The notes beneath the pieces were generated by a model that was given only the letters and a program-made list of their open reading frames with translations, was not told where the DNA came from and did not search any database. From Tardiphaga sp. (GTDB taxonomy: Bacteria; Pseudomonadota; Alphaproteobacteria; Rhizobiales; Xanthobacteraceae), in assembly GCA_028290765.1 (NCBI GenBank), contig JAQGJF010000638.1, positions 1 to 10,635 on the forward strand: DNA of 10,635 bases. Reading direction: 5' to 3'. Shown piece after piece: positions 1 through 7,426 of the stretch. The position numbers and the translations under genes were made by a program. The stretch's first letter is position 1, and the number at the start of each line of letters is the position of its first letter.

Positions 1-820
1 TTCCGACCCCAAGGCCGGCGTGCTTGGGGTCGGTCCATTCTCCTTTACGGCCAACAATGCCGGCCAGCTCGAAGGCGCCGTCATGGGCGATTGGGGCTAT
101 GAGAAGAAGGGTTTCCGCAAGGGCTACATGCTGCTCGACGAGACCATCGAATACAACAAGTCGGTTTGCGCGGGCTATGAGTGGATTTTCCCCAACAAGG
201 GCGGTACCCTCGTCGGCAGGGACACCTTCAAGGGTCTCGATCCGACCATCAGTTCGCAGATCACCCGCCTGAGCGATGCGATCCGCACCGGCGGGGTCGA
301 CAATATCATGCTGTGCTCGACCAATCCGGGCGCGGCCAGCTCGGTGCGTCAGCTGCGCGCCGCCGGCATCAATCTGCCGATCATGAGCGCCACCGCCATG
401 GACGGCACCTACTGGCTCAACTCCACACCCGGGCTGAAGGATTTCTACCTGCCGATCCAGGCCCTGACGGTGAACGATACACGGCCGGCGGTGAATGAGC
501 TGACCGCGGCCTTCGCCAAGAAATTCAGCAAGCCGCCGACAACCCAATATGCCTATCCGATCTATGCCTTCCTTGACTTGTGGTCGAAGGCAGTGACCGA
601 AGCCGGCACCACCGACGCCGCGAAGGTGGTGGCGCTCCTCAACAAGAGCGACAAGGCCCCGACCATCCTCGGGCCGCGCACGTTCACGTCCAAGCTGCAT
701 GTTCAGACCAGCATGCCGATGATCGTCGTCTCCTATGCCAACGACAAGGAAACACCGGTGGAGGAATGGACCATCAAGGACACCATTACCGACGCGGTGC
801 TGTACCGCCTCAAGAAGTGA
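1..820 (+). CDS. HAAT-type ABC transporter substrate-binding protein, 5' partial
   Basis: This is the C-terminal 272 residues of a periplasmic substrate-binding protein of the LivJ/LivK-like group (type 1 periplasmic binding fold, Peripla_BP_6). The reading frame is open from base 2 to the TGA at 818-820, so the signal peptide and first lobe lie outside the window. The GTG at base 20 is internal, not a start. Family-like features are the segment CAGYEWIFPNKGG, a region around ISSQITRLSDAIRTGGVDN that resembles the second-lobe entry, and a C-terminus ending in an alternating basic tail (YRLKK). By family knowledge it would capture a small amide, amino acid or related solute in the periplasm and hand it to the LivHM permease encoded just downstream. 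The ligand cannot be inferred from this fragment. It lies 68 bases upstream of the LivG-like gene on the same strand, so it is very likely the dedicated binding protein of this importer. Confidence 0.9.
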   Translation, partial: SDPKAGVLGVGPFSFTANNAGQLEGAVMGDWGYEKKGFRKGYMLLDETIEYNKSVCAGYEWIFPNKGGTLVGRDTFKGLDPTISSQITRLSDAIRTGGVDNIMLCSTNPGAASSVRQLRAAGINLPIMSATAMDGTYWLNSTPGLKDFYLPIQALTVNDTRPAVNELTAAFAKKFSKPPTTQYAYPIYAFLDLWSKAVTEAGTTDAAKVVALLNKSDKAPTILGPRTFTSKLHVQTSMPMIVVSYANDKETPVEEWTIKDTITDAVLYRLKK

Positions 821-837
821 GGTCGATCGCTTCCCTC

Positions 838-861
838 GCCGGCCGGGACCAACCGGCCGGC
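838..861 (+). promoter_or_regulatory. Intergenic stem-loop after the binding-protein gene
   Basis: A perfect 9-bp inverted repeat (GCCGGCCGG at 838-846, CCGGCCGGC at 853-861) encloses a 6-base loop, GACCAA. It starts 17 bases after the binding-protein stop and ends 27 bases before the LivG start. It is followed by CTCCTTTCCC rather than a U-run, so it is a poor intrinsic terminator by itself. Hairpins in this position are known in other binding-protein transporters (for example malE-malF), where they protect the upstream message and keep binding-protein levels above those of the membrane parts. That role is inferred here. Confidence 0.5.
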
Positions 862-888
862 TCCTTTCCCGATCACGGAACCGGCGCG

Positions 889-1665
889 ATGATCCAGCCC
901 TATGTCGAACCGCCCGCTCCCGGCGTCGACCGCAGTGTCACCAACGCCTCGGTGCTCGCCGCGGACAAACTGTCGGTCCGCTTCCAGGGGCTGGCGGCGA
1001 TCACCGATGTGAGCCTCGCGGTGCAGCGGCACGAAGTGTTCGGCCTCATCGGCCCGAACGGCGCCGGCAAGACCACGCTGGTGAATTGCCTTACCGGTTT
1101 CCAGAGGCCCACCGAGGGACGCATCACGCTCGGTGGCACCGACACCGCAGGCTGGCCGGCGGCGCGATTCCGCGAGCGTGGCGTCGCCCGCACCTTCCAG
1201 GCCGGGCGCCTGTTCAAGGACATGACGGTCGCCGAGAACGTCGAGGTCACCGCGACCGGCCTCGGCCTGCGGCTGCGTCATGCGCGCGAACATGCCAGGG
1301 CGATGCTGGCCTGGATCGGCCTCGCCGACAAATCGCACTGGCATGCCGGCACGCTCGCCTATACCGACCAGCGCCGGCTCGGCATCGCCCGCGCCCTCGT
1401 GCTGTCCCCCGCCTTCGTCCTGCTCGATGAACCGGCCGCCGGAATGTCCGATGCCGAATGCGAGGATCTGATGGTGCTGGTCGCTTCGATCCCGCAAATC
1501 TTCACCTGTGGCGTCCTGCTGATCGAGCATAACATGCGGGTGGTGATGGGCATCAGCCACCGCATCCAAGTGCTCGACGGTGGCCGAACCATTGCCGAAG
1601 GCACCCCTGACGAAGTCCAGCGCCATGAAGCCGTTCTCGCCGCCTATCTGGGCATGGAGGCGTGA
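889..1665 (+). CDS. livG: LivG-like ABC transporter ATP-binding protein
   Basis: This is a 258-residue cytoplasmic ATPase subunit of a HAAT importer and would drive uptake as a heterodimer with the LivF-like protein. Visible motifs are Walker A GPNGAGKTT (residues 55-63, Lys61), a Q-loop in ARTFQAGRLF, Walker B FVLLDEP (Asp180, Glu181) and an H-loop His214 in LLIEHNM. LLIEHNMRVVMGIS and a C-terminal AYLGMEA are typical of LivG. The signature motif is unusual: it reads LAYTDQRR (156-163), where LivG proteins normally have LAYG or LSYG, so the conserved Gly is Thr159. The ATG at 889 was chosen because GGAA (877-880) lies 8 bases upstream. This gives an N-terminus about 20 residues longer than usual before the first beta strand. 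An in-frame GTG at 952 would match normal length but has no ribosome site. The stop overlaps the next start by one base. Confidence 0.93.
   Translation: MIQPYVEPPAPGVDRSVTNASVLAADKLSVRFQGLAAITDVSLAVQRHEVFGLIGPNGAGKTTLVNCLTGFQRPTEGRITLGGTDTAGWPAARFRERGVARTFQAGRLFKDMTVAENVEVTATGLGLRLRHAREHARAMLAWIGLADKSHWHAGTLAYTDQRRLGIARALVLSPAFVLLDEPAAGMSDAECEDLMVLVASIPQIFTCGVLLIEHNMRVVMGISHRIQVLDGGRTIAEGTPDEVQRHEAVLAAYLGMEA
1656..1660 (+). promoter_or_regulatory. Ribosome binding site that decides the livF start
   Basis: GGAGG lies inside the last codons of livG. It is 4 bases before the ATG at 1665 but only 1 base before the in-frame GTG at 1662. The ATG is therefore the more likely start, giving a TGATG stop/start overlap and probable translational coupling. 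Confidence 0.6.
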
Positions 1666-2417
1666 TGGGCACGCTGGTCGAAGTCGATGATCTCCATGTG
1701 CGCTATGGCGACCTTGCCGCCTTGCGCGGCATTTCGCTCAAGGTCGAGGAGAGCGAGATCGTCTGCATCATCGGTCCGAACGGGGCCGGCAAGTCGACCA
1801 CGCTCGCGGCCATCGCAGGTGGCGTAACGCCTCATGCCGGCACGATTCGGATCGGCGGCCAGAGCATCTTGGGGCAACGGCCGGAGCAGATCGCACGGCT
1901 GGGCCTGTCGCTGGTACCGGAAGGCCGTCATATCTTCGGCACGCTGACAGTCGAGGAGAACCTTCGCATCGGCGGTTACATTCAGGGCGACCGGGCTGCC
2001 GCCAAGGCCGACTTCGACCGATTGCTGGAACTGTTCCCGCGTCTTGCCGAGCGATTGCGTTTTCCCGCCGGGCGCCTGTCCGGCGGCGAACAGCAGATGC
2101 TGGCCGTGGCACGAGCGGTGATGACGCGCCCCCGCCTGCTTCTCGTCGACGAACCGTCGCTCGGCCTGGCGCCGAAGATCATCGACCAGATCTATGAGAT
2201 CCTGCTCGACCTGCGCCAGCGCGTGAAGCTGACGCTGCTCATCAACGAACAGAGCTCCAACCGGATCCTCAAACACGCCGATCGCATCTACGTGCTGCGT
2301 GGTGGGCGCATGCAGCTGGAAGGCCGCGCCGCCGAGCTTCAGGACGGCGAGGCGATCCGGCATGCCTATTTCGGATTTGGCGAAGGCCGGGCCACACCCA
2401 TGGAGACCACCGCATGA
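1665..2417 (+). CDS. livF: LivF-like ABC transporter ATP-binding protein
   Basis: This is a 250-residue second ATPase subunit of the importer. Motifs in order are Walker A GPNGAGKST (residues 37-45, Lys43), a Q-loop and switch region around LSLVPEGRHIFGTLTVEENL, a canonical signature LSGGEQ (138-143), and Walker B LLVDEPSLGLAP (Asp162, Glu163). The GLSLVPEGRHIF and DEPSLGLAP stretches are characteristic of LivF. At the H-loop position it has Gln196 (INEQSS), in line with the EQN usually seen in LivF rather than a His. That Gln is a family trait and not damage. The TGATG overlap with livG and the ATGA overlap with livH (2414-2417) indicate coupled translation of the three genes. Length is normal for the family. 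Confidence 0.95.
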   Translation: MGTLVEVDDLHVRYGDLAALRGISLKVEESEIVCIIGPNGAGKSTTLAAIAGGVTPHAGTIRIGGQSILGQRPEQIARLGLSLVPEGRHIFGTLTVEENLRIGGYIQGDRAAAKADFDRLLELFPRLAERLRFPAGRLSGGEQQMLAVARAVMTRPRLLLVDEPSLGLAPKIIDQIYEILLDLRQRVKLTLLINEQSSNRILKHADRIYVLRGGRMQLEGRAAELQDGEAIRHAYFGFGEGRATPMETTA

Positions 2418-3328
2418 TCCAGCTTCTGCAGAACCTCATCGACGCGATCAGCCTGGGCAGCATCTACGCGCTGGTAGCGCTGGGCATCGGCCTGCTTTTC
2501 GGCATCCTGCGGCTGATCAATTTTGCCCATGGCGACTTCATCACCATCGGGAGCTACGCGCTGATCGTGCCGTCGGCCGATGTGACGGCCAGGCTTTTGA
2601 TCGGCGCCTGGGCCTGGCCGGTGATGATCCCGACCATCTGCCTGATCGTCGTCATCGCGGCGCTGCTGACCGACGCGCTGGCGTTCCGGCCGCTGCGGAG
2701 CGCCTCCTCTCCGACGCTGATGATAGCTTCCTTCGCCGTCAGCTACATCATCCAGCACGGCGTCCTGATGGCCTATGGCTCGCGTCCCAAGGCGGTGGAT
2801 TTGTGGAGCGGTGCCAACACCCAGGTCCTGATCGGCGACCTGCGCGTGCCCATGCTGCAGCTCATTACGCTGGTGGTCACGCTGGTGCTGATGCTGGCGA
2901 TCACGCTGTTTCTGAAGAAGACTTCCTATGGCGTACAGATGCGCGCGGCGGCGGAGGATTTCCGCATGGCCCAGTATCTCGGCGTACGCGGAAATGTGGT
3001 AATCGGCATCGCCTTTGCGATCAGCGGCATCCTGGCCGCCGCCGTTTCGCTGCTCTACACGACGCAGTCCGGATCTCTCAGCTACACGATGGGGGTGCCG
3101 CTGGCGCTGTTCGCCTTTGTGGCCGTGGTCGTCGGCGGCATGGGCAGCCTGGTCGGGGCGGTGGTCGGCGGCTTCACCATCGGCTTCATCGTCACCATGC
3201 TGCAGGCCTATCTGCCGCCGGACTTGCGCGCCTTCCGCGACGCCTTCGCCTTCGCCTTCGTGATCCTCGTGCTGCTGATGCGGCCGGCAGGGCTGGTGCC
3301 GGCCCGCACCACCTTCGAGCGCGTCTGA
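2414..3328 (+). CDS. livH: LivH-like inner-membrane permease
   Basis: This is a 304-residue, strongly hydrophobic permease of the LivH group and one half of the membrane channel. The N-terminal segment carries the LivH hallmark LRLINFAHGDFITIGSYA (Asn36-Phe-Ala-His-Gly around residues 33-49). The cytoplasmic coupling loop at about 168-195 (TSYGVQMRAAAEDFRMAQYLGV) is where the ATPases dock in this family. Several glycine- and alanine-rich hydrophobic stretches follow, including VAVVVGGMGSLVGAVVGG, and the end is the typical LLMRPAGLVPAR. The start at 2414 overlaps the livF stop by four bases and is preceded by GGAGA at 2402-2406, 7 bases away. By family knowledge LivH pairs with LivM to form the translocation path. 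Substrate specificity is not readable from it. Confidence 0.95.
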   Translation: MIQLLQNLIDAISLGSIYALVALGIGLLFGILRLINFAHGDFITIGSYALIVPSADVTARLLIGAWAWPVMIPTICLIVVIAALLTDALAFRPLRSASSPTLMIASFAVSYIIQHGVLMAYGSRPKAVDLWSGANTQVLIGDLRVPMLQLITLVVTLVLMLAITLFLKKTSYGVQMRAAAEDFRMAQYLGVRGNVVIGIAFAISGILAAAVSLLYTTQSGSLSYTMGVPLALFAFVAVVVGGMGSLVGAVVGGFTIGFIVTMLQAYLPPDLRAFRDAFAFAFVILVLLMRPAGLVPARTTFERV

Positions 3329-3343
3329 CGCAAGGAAACAGCC

Positions 3344-4417
3344 ATGCGCCGCTTCGCCCGCCACCAGACGCCATTCCTGCTGATCGCAATGCTCGGCCTG
3401 ATCGCCGCAGCCAGCGCTCTGAGCGGCAGTGACAGCGTGCGGGTGATGCTGACGGAAATGTTCATCCGCATCACCGTCGTGATCGGCCTCTACGTCTTCA
3501 TCGGCAATTCAGGCATCATCTCCTTTGGCCAAATCGGTTTCATGTGCATCGGCGCCTACGCCGCCGCCTGGGCGACGGCCGATCCCTCCTTCAAGCAGAT
3601 CATGCTGTCGGGTCTGCCGGCGTTTCTGCAGGAGAATCAGTATCCCTTCCTGGTCGCCATCGCCGGATCGCTGGTGTTGCCTGCGGCGGTTGCGTTGTGC
3701 CTCGGCGCGGCCATCATGCGGCTCTCCGGCACCGCGGCGTCGATCGCGACCTTCGCCTTCCTGATCATCGTCAACAGCGTTTATTCGAACTGGGATTCGG
3801 TGACGGCCGGTGTCAGTTCCATCATCGGCATTCCGACGGTGGCCGGGCCATGGACGACCTATATCTTCGCCGTCCTGGCCATCCTGGTCGCCTATCTGTT
3901 CCAGATTTCGCGCTTCGGCCTGATGTTGCGCGCCACGCGCGACGACGAAGTCGCCGCCCGCGCATCCGCCGTGAAGATCCTGCGCATGCGCCTGGCCGCC
4001 TTCGTGCTCAGCGCGGCGATCGTCGGTGTCGGTGGCGGGCTTTACGCCCAATTCCTCGGCATCCTGACCGTCGATCCGTTCTACCTCGATCTCTCCTTCA
4101 TCACCATCGCGATGCTGGTGGTCGGGGGCATGTTCAGCCTCACCGGTGCGGTGACCGGTGTCGTCGTCGTCACGGCGATCGTGGAATTGCTGCGGCTGCT
4201 GGAACGCGGCGTGCCGATCGGCGGCAGCACTTTTGCGCTGCCGCAGGGCAGTCAGGAAATCGGCCTCGGTATCGTCATGGCCCTGATCCTGATCTTCCGC
4301 CCCAATGGACTGAGCAAGGGTCGCGAAATCGCACTGCTCGCGGCGCGGCCCGCGGAGCCCGTCTCCTCGCCTGAGATACTGCCGCTGGCCGCCGAGCCTG
4401 AGAGAGCAACGAGGTGA
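3344..4417 (+). CDS. livM: LivM-like inner-membrane permease
   Basis: This is a 357-residue partner permease of the importer. Signs of the family are GNSGIISFGQIGFMCIGAY in the first third (Ser60-Phe-Gly is the usual SFG core) and the cytoplasmic coupling loop SRFGLMLRATRDDEVAARAS (about 189-208). After these come RMRLAAFVLSAAIVGVGGGLYA and a late GGMFSLTGAVTG segment, closing with the common IFRPNGL. The last 30 or so residues form a polar, Pro/Glu/Ala-rich tail. The ATG follows AAGGAAA (3332-3338) and sits 15 bases after livH. The TGA at 4415-4417 overlaps a GTG of the next frame. With livH, livF, livG and the binding protein it completes a full HAAT importer. Confidence 0.95.
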   Translation: MRRFARHQTPFLLIAMLGLIAAASALSGSDSVRVMLTEMFIRITVVIGLYVFIGNSGIISFGQIGFMCIGAYAAAWATADPSFKQIMLSGLPAFLQENQYPFLVAIAGSLVLPAAVALCLGAAIMRLSGTAASIATFAFLIIVNSVYSNWDSVTAGVSSIIGIPTVAGPWTTYIFAVLAILVAYLFQISRFGLMLRATRDDEVAARASAVKILRMRLAAFVLSAAIVGVGGGLYAQFLGILTVDPFYLDLSFITIAMLVVGGMFSLTGAVTGVVVVTAIVELLRLLERGVPIGGSTFALPQGSQEIGLGIVMALILIFRPNGLSKGREIALLAARPAEPVSSPEILPLAAEPERATR

Positions 4418-4422
4418 TCGCC

Positions 4423-5337
4423 ATGACGCAGGTGTCCGCCACTGCCGCCGGCATGGCCTATATCGACGGGCGTTATATGCCGGTGGCGGAAGCCGCGATC
4501 CCGATCACCGATTGGGGCTACCGCCGCTCCGATGTCACGTACGACGTGGTGGGCGTCCGGCAGGGTCATTTTTTTCGGCTCGACGATCATATCAGCCGTT
4601 TCCGAGCCTCGATGAATGCGTTCCGCCTCAAACCGCGCGAAACCGACGAAGACATCAAGCTCATCCTGCATCGCTGCGTGGCGCTCAGCGGCCTGCGCGA
4701 TGCCTATGTGGCGATGGACTGCCTGCGCGGGCGGCCGCCCCCTGGCGCACCCTATCACCCCGCTTACGCCCGCAACTACATCACCGCCTTTGCCGTACCC
4801 TGGATTTCGCTGCTGCAGCCGGACGTGATGGCGCGCGGCGCGCATCTCGTCGTGGCGGAGACGGTCCGCATTTCCGCCAGATCGGTCGACCCGACCGCGA
4901 AGAATTTCCATTGGGCCGATCTGACGCGCGGCCAGTTCGAGGCGCATGACCGCGGTGCCGATTTCTGCGTGCTGCTGGCCGAGGAAGGTACCGTGACCGA
5001 AGGCCCCGGCTTCAACATCTTCGTCGTCTCCAACGGACGGATCGCAACGCCGGACAGCGGCGTTCTGGAAGGCATCACCCGCCGTTCGGTGATCGAGCTT
5101 TGCGGCGATCTCGGCCTGCCCATCGACGTGCGGCCGGTGCCGGTGGCGGAACTGCGCGGTGCCGACGAGATCTTCCTGTCGACCACGGCCGGGGGCGTGA
5201 TGCCGGCGACGCGGATCGATGGCCGCATCATGAGCAATGACCGGCCCGGCCCGATCTCGCGTCAGGTGCATGATGCGTTCTGGTCCCGCCGCGCCGAAGG
5301 GTGGCACGCCACACCGGTCGATTATGCCGCGTCCTGA
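4423..5337 (+). CDS. Class IV PLP aminotransferase, (R)-amine transaminase-like
   Basis: This is a 304-residue fold-type IV PLP enzyme. Visible residues are the phosphate-binding Arg59 in RLDDHISRF, catalytic Lys160 in DPTAKNFHW, cofactor-contacting Glu193 in VTEGPGFNIF, the phosphate loop GITRRSV (Ile218, Thr219), and TTAGGVMPAT (Thr254, Thr255). Compared from memory with (R)-selective amine transaminases of the Arthrobacter ATA-117 group, several stretches match closely. These are WGYRRSDVTYDV, the HDRGAD region, EGPGFN, GPIS near the end, and a C-terminus finishing TPVDY. An Arg in CLRGR sits where that group carries its substrate-carboxylate Arg. The likely reaction is amino transfer between a chiral amine or amino acid and a keto acid such as pyruvate. 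The stereochemistry is inferred, and a D-amino-acid or branched-chain transaminase cannot be excluded. ATG 4423 follows GAGG (4411-4414). An upstream in-frame GTG (4414) would overlap the livM stop. Confidence 0.88.
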   Translation: MTQVSATAAGMAYIDGRYMPVAEAAIPITDWGYRRSDVTYDVVGVRQGHFFRLDDHISRFRASMNAFRLKPRETDEDIKLILHRCVALSGLRDAYVAMDCLRGRPPPGAPYHPAYARNYITAFAVPWISLLQPDVMARGAHLVVAETVRISARSVDPTAKNFHWADLTRGQFEAHDRGADFCVLLAEEGTVTEGPGFNIFVVSNGRIATPDSGVLEGITRRSVIELCGDLGLPIDVRPVPVAELRGADEIFLSTTAGGVMPATRIDGRIMSNDRPGPISRQVHDAFWSRRAEGWHATPVDYAAS

Positions 5338-5384
5338 ACCAGGACAGCGAACCCCGACACAAGCACGCGAAAGGAAAACCGGCC

Positions 5385-7403
5385 ATGGGCTACAGACTGG
5401 GCATCGATATTGGCGGCACCTTCACCGACTTCGTCGCCTATGACGAATCCAACCGCGCCCTCAAGGCCTGGAAGAATCTGTCCACGCCGCATGATCCGAT
5501 CGAAGGGATCATGACCGGACTGCGCGCTTTCGGCGAGATCGATGCCATTGCCGGCATCCGTCTTGGCACCACGGTGGCGACCAATGCCCTGCTGGAAGGC
5601 AAGGGCGCGCGCATCGCCTATGTGACCACGCAGGGCTTTCGCGACGTCCCCTTCATCGGACGCGGCAACCGCCGGCATCATTACGATCTCGGCTGGGTGA
5701 AGCCCAAGCCCTTCGTCAAGCGGCGGGATGCCTTCGAGATCGACGAGCGGATCGGCCCCTCGGGCGGCGTGATCAAGGCGCTGGATGAGGCGGAGGTTGC
5801 GGCCCTGGCCGACAGATTCGCGACCGAGGGAGAGATCGAGGCCGTCGCTGTCGTGCTGCTGCATTCCTATCTCACGCCGGCCCATGAGCAGCGGATCAAG
5901 GCCATCTTCAAGGAGAAGTTGCCAGGCGTGCCGGTGTCGATCTCCTATGAGGTTCTGCCGAAATGGAAGGAGCATTTTCGCTCCTCCACCACCATCTGCG
6001 ATGCGTTCATCAAGCCGGTGGTGACCAGACAACTCGGCTCGATGCGGCGCGAGCTCGATGAGCAGGGCGTCAAGGCAAAAGTGGTGGTCATGCGCTCCAA
6101 TGGCGGCGAGATGAGCCTCGATGCCGCCGTGGAAGCGCCGATCCAGATCGCGGTTTCCGGCCCCACCGGCGGCGTCATCGCCGCCAAGCGCACGGCGGAG
6201 CTGCTCGGCCTGCCCAATCTCGTCACGCTCGACATGGGTGGAACCTCCACGGACGTTTCGACCGTCGTGGACGGCCGGGAGAAGTTCACCACCGATTTCG
6301 AGATCGAATGGGGACGTCCGATCCAGATCCCGATGATCGATATGCGCAGCATCGGTGCGGGGGGCGGTTCGATCGCGCGCATCGACGCTGGCGGGATGCT
6401 GGTCGTCGGACCGGAAAGCGCCGGCGCCGATCCGGGACCGGCCTGTTACGGCCGCGGCGGCGCGACGCCGACCGTCACCGACGCCAATGTCGTGCTCGGC
6501 CGCATCAGCGCAGCCAATTTTCTTGGCGGGTCGATGAGCCTCGATGCGACAGCGGCGCGCAAGGCGATCGAGCCGATCGCCGAGGCGCTCGGCTATGGCC
6601 TCGAACAGGCGGCGCTCGCCATTGTGCGTATCGCCAACAACAACATGGTGGGCGCGCTGCACACGGTACTGACCGAGCAAGGGCTGGATCCGCGTGATTT
6701 CGTGCTGGTCGCCTTCGGCGGCGCCGGCCCCCCGCACATCAGCGATCTGATGACGGAAGCCTCGATCCCCAAAGGCCTGGTGCCGAATTTTCCGGGTCAG
6801 TTCTCGGCGTTCGGCTTCACGATGGCCGATGCCCGCGTCGACCGCTACCGCACGGTGCAGCTCAATTCGCGCTTCTTCGACCGCGACCGCGCCGCATCGG
6901 TGATGGCCGCCTTGGTGGAAGAATGCAGGGTCGAGCTCGGCGCACAAGGCCATCATGATGTCACCATCGCCCGCAGCGTCGAGATGCGTTATCTCGGCCA
7001 GAACTACGAGCTGGAGATCGCGGTCGAGGCCGAAGCCTTCACCGACGCGGAGATCGCGGCCATGCTCGAGACCTTCCACAACCAGCATGAGGCGAGGTTC
7101 GGCTTCCGCCTCGCCGATCACATGGAGATCGTCAATTTCCTTGTCACCGGCACGGCACGCACCGGCCAGCTCCAGTTCCCGCTGCTCGCCGAGGCAACCG
7201 GTCCGGCCAAGCCGGTCTCCCACCGCCCGGTCTGGTTCGGCGAAGGCTGGATCGACGCGCCGGTCTATGCCCGCGATTCGCTGCGGGCAGGTCATGCCAT
7301 CCAGGGTCCCGCGCTGGTCGAGGAGAATGCCTCGGTGACGGTGCTCGATCCCGACAAATCCTTGACGGTCGACCGCTACGGCAACCTCATGATCTCGGCC
7401 TGA
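5385..7403 (+). CDS. hyuA: HyuA-like ATP-dependent hydantoinase/oxoprolinase/lactamase, alpha subunit
   Basis: This is the 672-residue ATP-binding subunit of the hydantoinase/oxoprolinase family. The N-terminal domain (about 4-180) begins with the phosphate loop GIDIGGTFTD (Asp8 to Asp15) and has GTTVATNALLEGKG (61-74). The central domain (about 200-480) carries RSNGG, SGPTGGV from Ser258, a second phosphate loop LDMGGTSTDVS (Asp283), SIGAGGGSI (322-330), ADPGPACYGRGG (Asp349), and FGGAGPPH (444-451). All family motifs are present, so it looks functional. These enzymes phosphorylate an amide, lactam or imide oxygen (or a ketone, in acetone/acetophenone carboxylases), and the beta subunit encoded next completes the reaction. 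The substrate cannot be told from the motifs. ATG 5385 follows AAAGGAAAA (5370-5378). The open frame extends back to 5301 inside the transaminase gene, but that extension lacks a ribosome site and family homology. Confidence 0.94.
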   Translation: MGYRLGIDIGGTFTDFVAYDESNRALKAWKNLSTPHDPIEGIMTGLRAFGEIDAIAGIRLGTTVATNALLEGKGARIAYVTTQGFRDVPFIGRGNRRHHYDLGWVKPKPFVKRRDAFEIDERIGPSGGVIKALDEAEVAALADRFATEGEIEAVAVVLLHSYLTPAHEQRIKAIFKEKLPGVPVSISYEVLPKWKEHFRSSTTICDAFIKPVVTRQLGSMRRELDEQGVKAKVVVMRSNGGEMSLDAAVEAPIQIAVSGPTGGVIAAKRTAELLGLPNLVTLDMGGTSTDVSTVVDGREKFTTDFEIEWGRPIQIPMIDMRSIGAGGGSIARIDAGGMLVVGPESAGADPGPACYGRGGATPTVTDANVVLGRISAANFLGGSMSLDATAARKAIEPIAEALGYGLEQAALAIVRIANNNMVGALHTVLTEQGLDPRDFVLVAFGGAGPPHISDLMTEASIPKGLVPNFPGQFSAFGFTMADARVDRYRTVQLNSRFFDRDRAASVMAALVEECRVELGAQGHHDVTIARSVEMRYLGQNYELEIAVEAEAFTDAEIAAMLETFHNQHEARFGFRLADHMEIVNFLVTGTARTGQLQFPLLAEATGPAKPVSHRPVWFGEGWIDAPVYARDSLRAGHAIQGPALVEENASVTVLDPDKSLTVDRYGNLMISA

Positions 7404-7413
7404 CACATTCCCG

Positions 7414-7419
7414 AAGGAG
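7414..7419 (+). promoter_or_regulatory. Strong Shine-Dalgarno for hyuB
   Basis: AAGGAG followed by T lies 7 bases before the ATG at 7427, inside the 23-base hyuA-hyuB gap. It is the best ribosome site in the window and fixes the start of the beta subunit. Confidence 0.75.
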
Positions 7420-7426
7420 TATTGAG

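Noticed and set aside
838..870. Intrinsic terminator ending the binding-protein gene
   Set aside because: The stem is good but is followed by CTCCTTTCCC with only three consecutive T bases, and downstream importer genes need read-through.
580..888. Upstream extension of the livG frame into the binding-protein gene
   Set aside because: The extension overlaps the clear binding-protein reading frame and has no homology. The ATG at 889 has a ribosome site.
3242..3259. Short GCCTTC tandem repeat
   Set aside because: Three copies encode Ala-Phe repeats in a membrane segment of LivH, and codon bias explains it.
2366..3364. Antisense open frame opposite livH
   Set aside because: The translation is low-complexity and rich in His, Gln, Asp and Arg, as expected for the reverse of a hydrophobic membrane-protein gene.
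4569..4575. Run of seven T bases inside the class IV aminotransferase gene, considered as a frameshift or slippage site
   Set aside because: The frame is intact on both sides and encodes a family-like GHFFRLDD segment. There is no evidence that slippage is used.
5322..7406. Long antisense open frame (about 694 codons) opposite hyuA
   Set aside because: It mirrors the hyuA codon pattern in GC-rich DNA. Its translation is rich in Arg, His, Asp and Gly with no recognisable domain, while the + strand has every HyuA motif.
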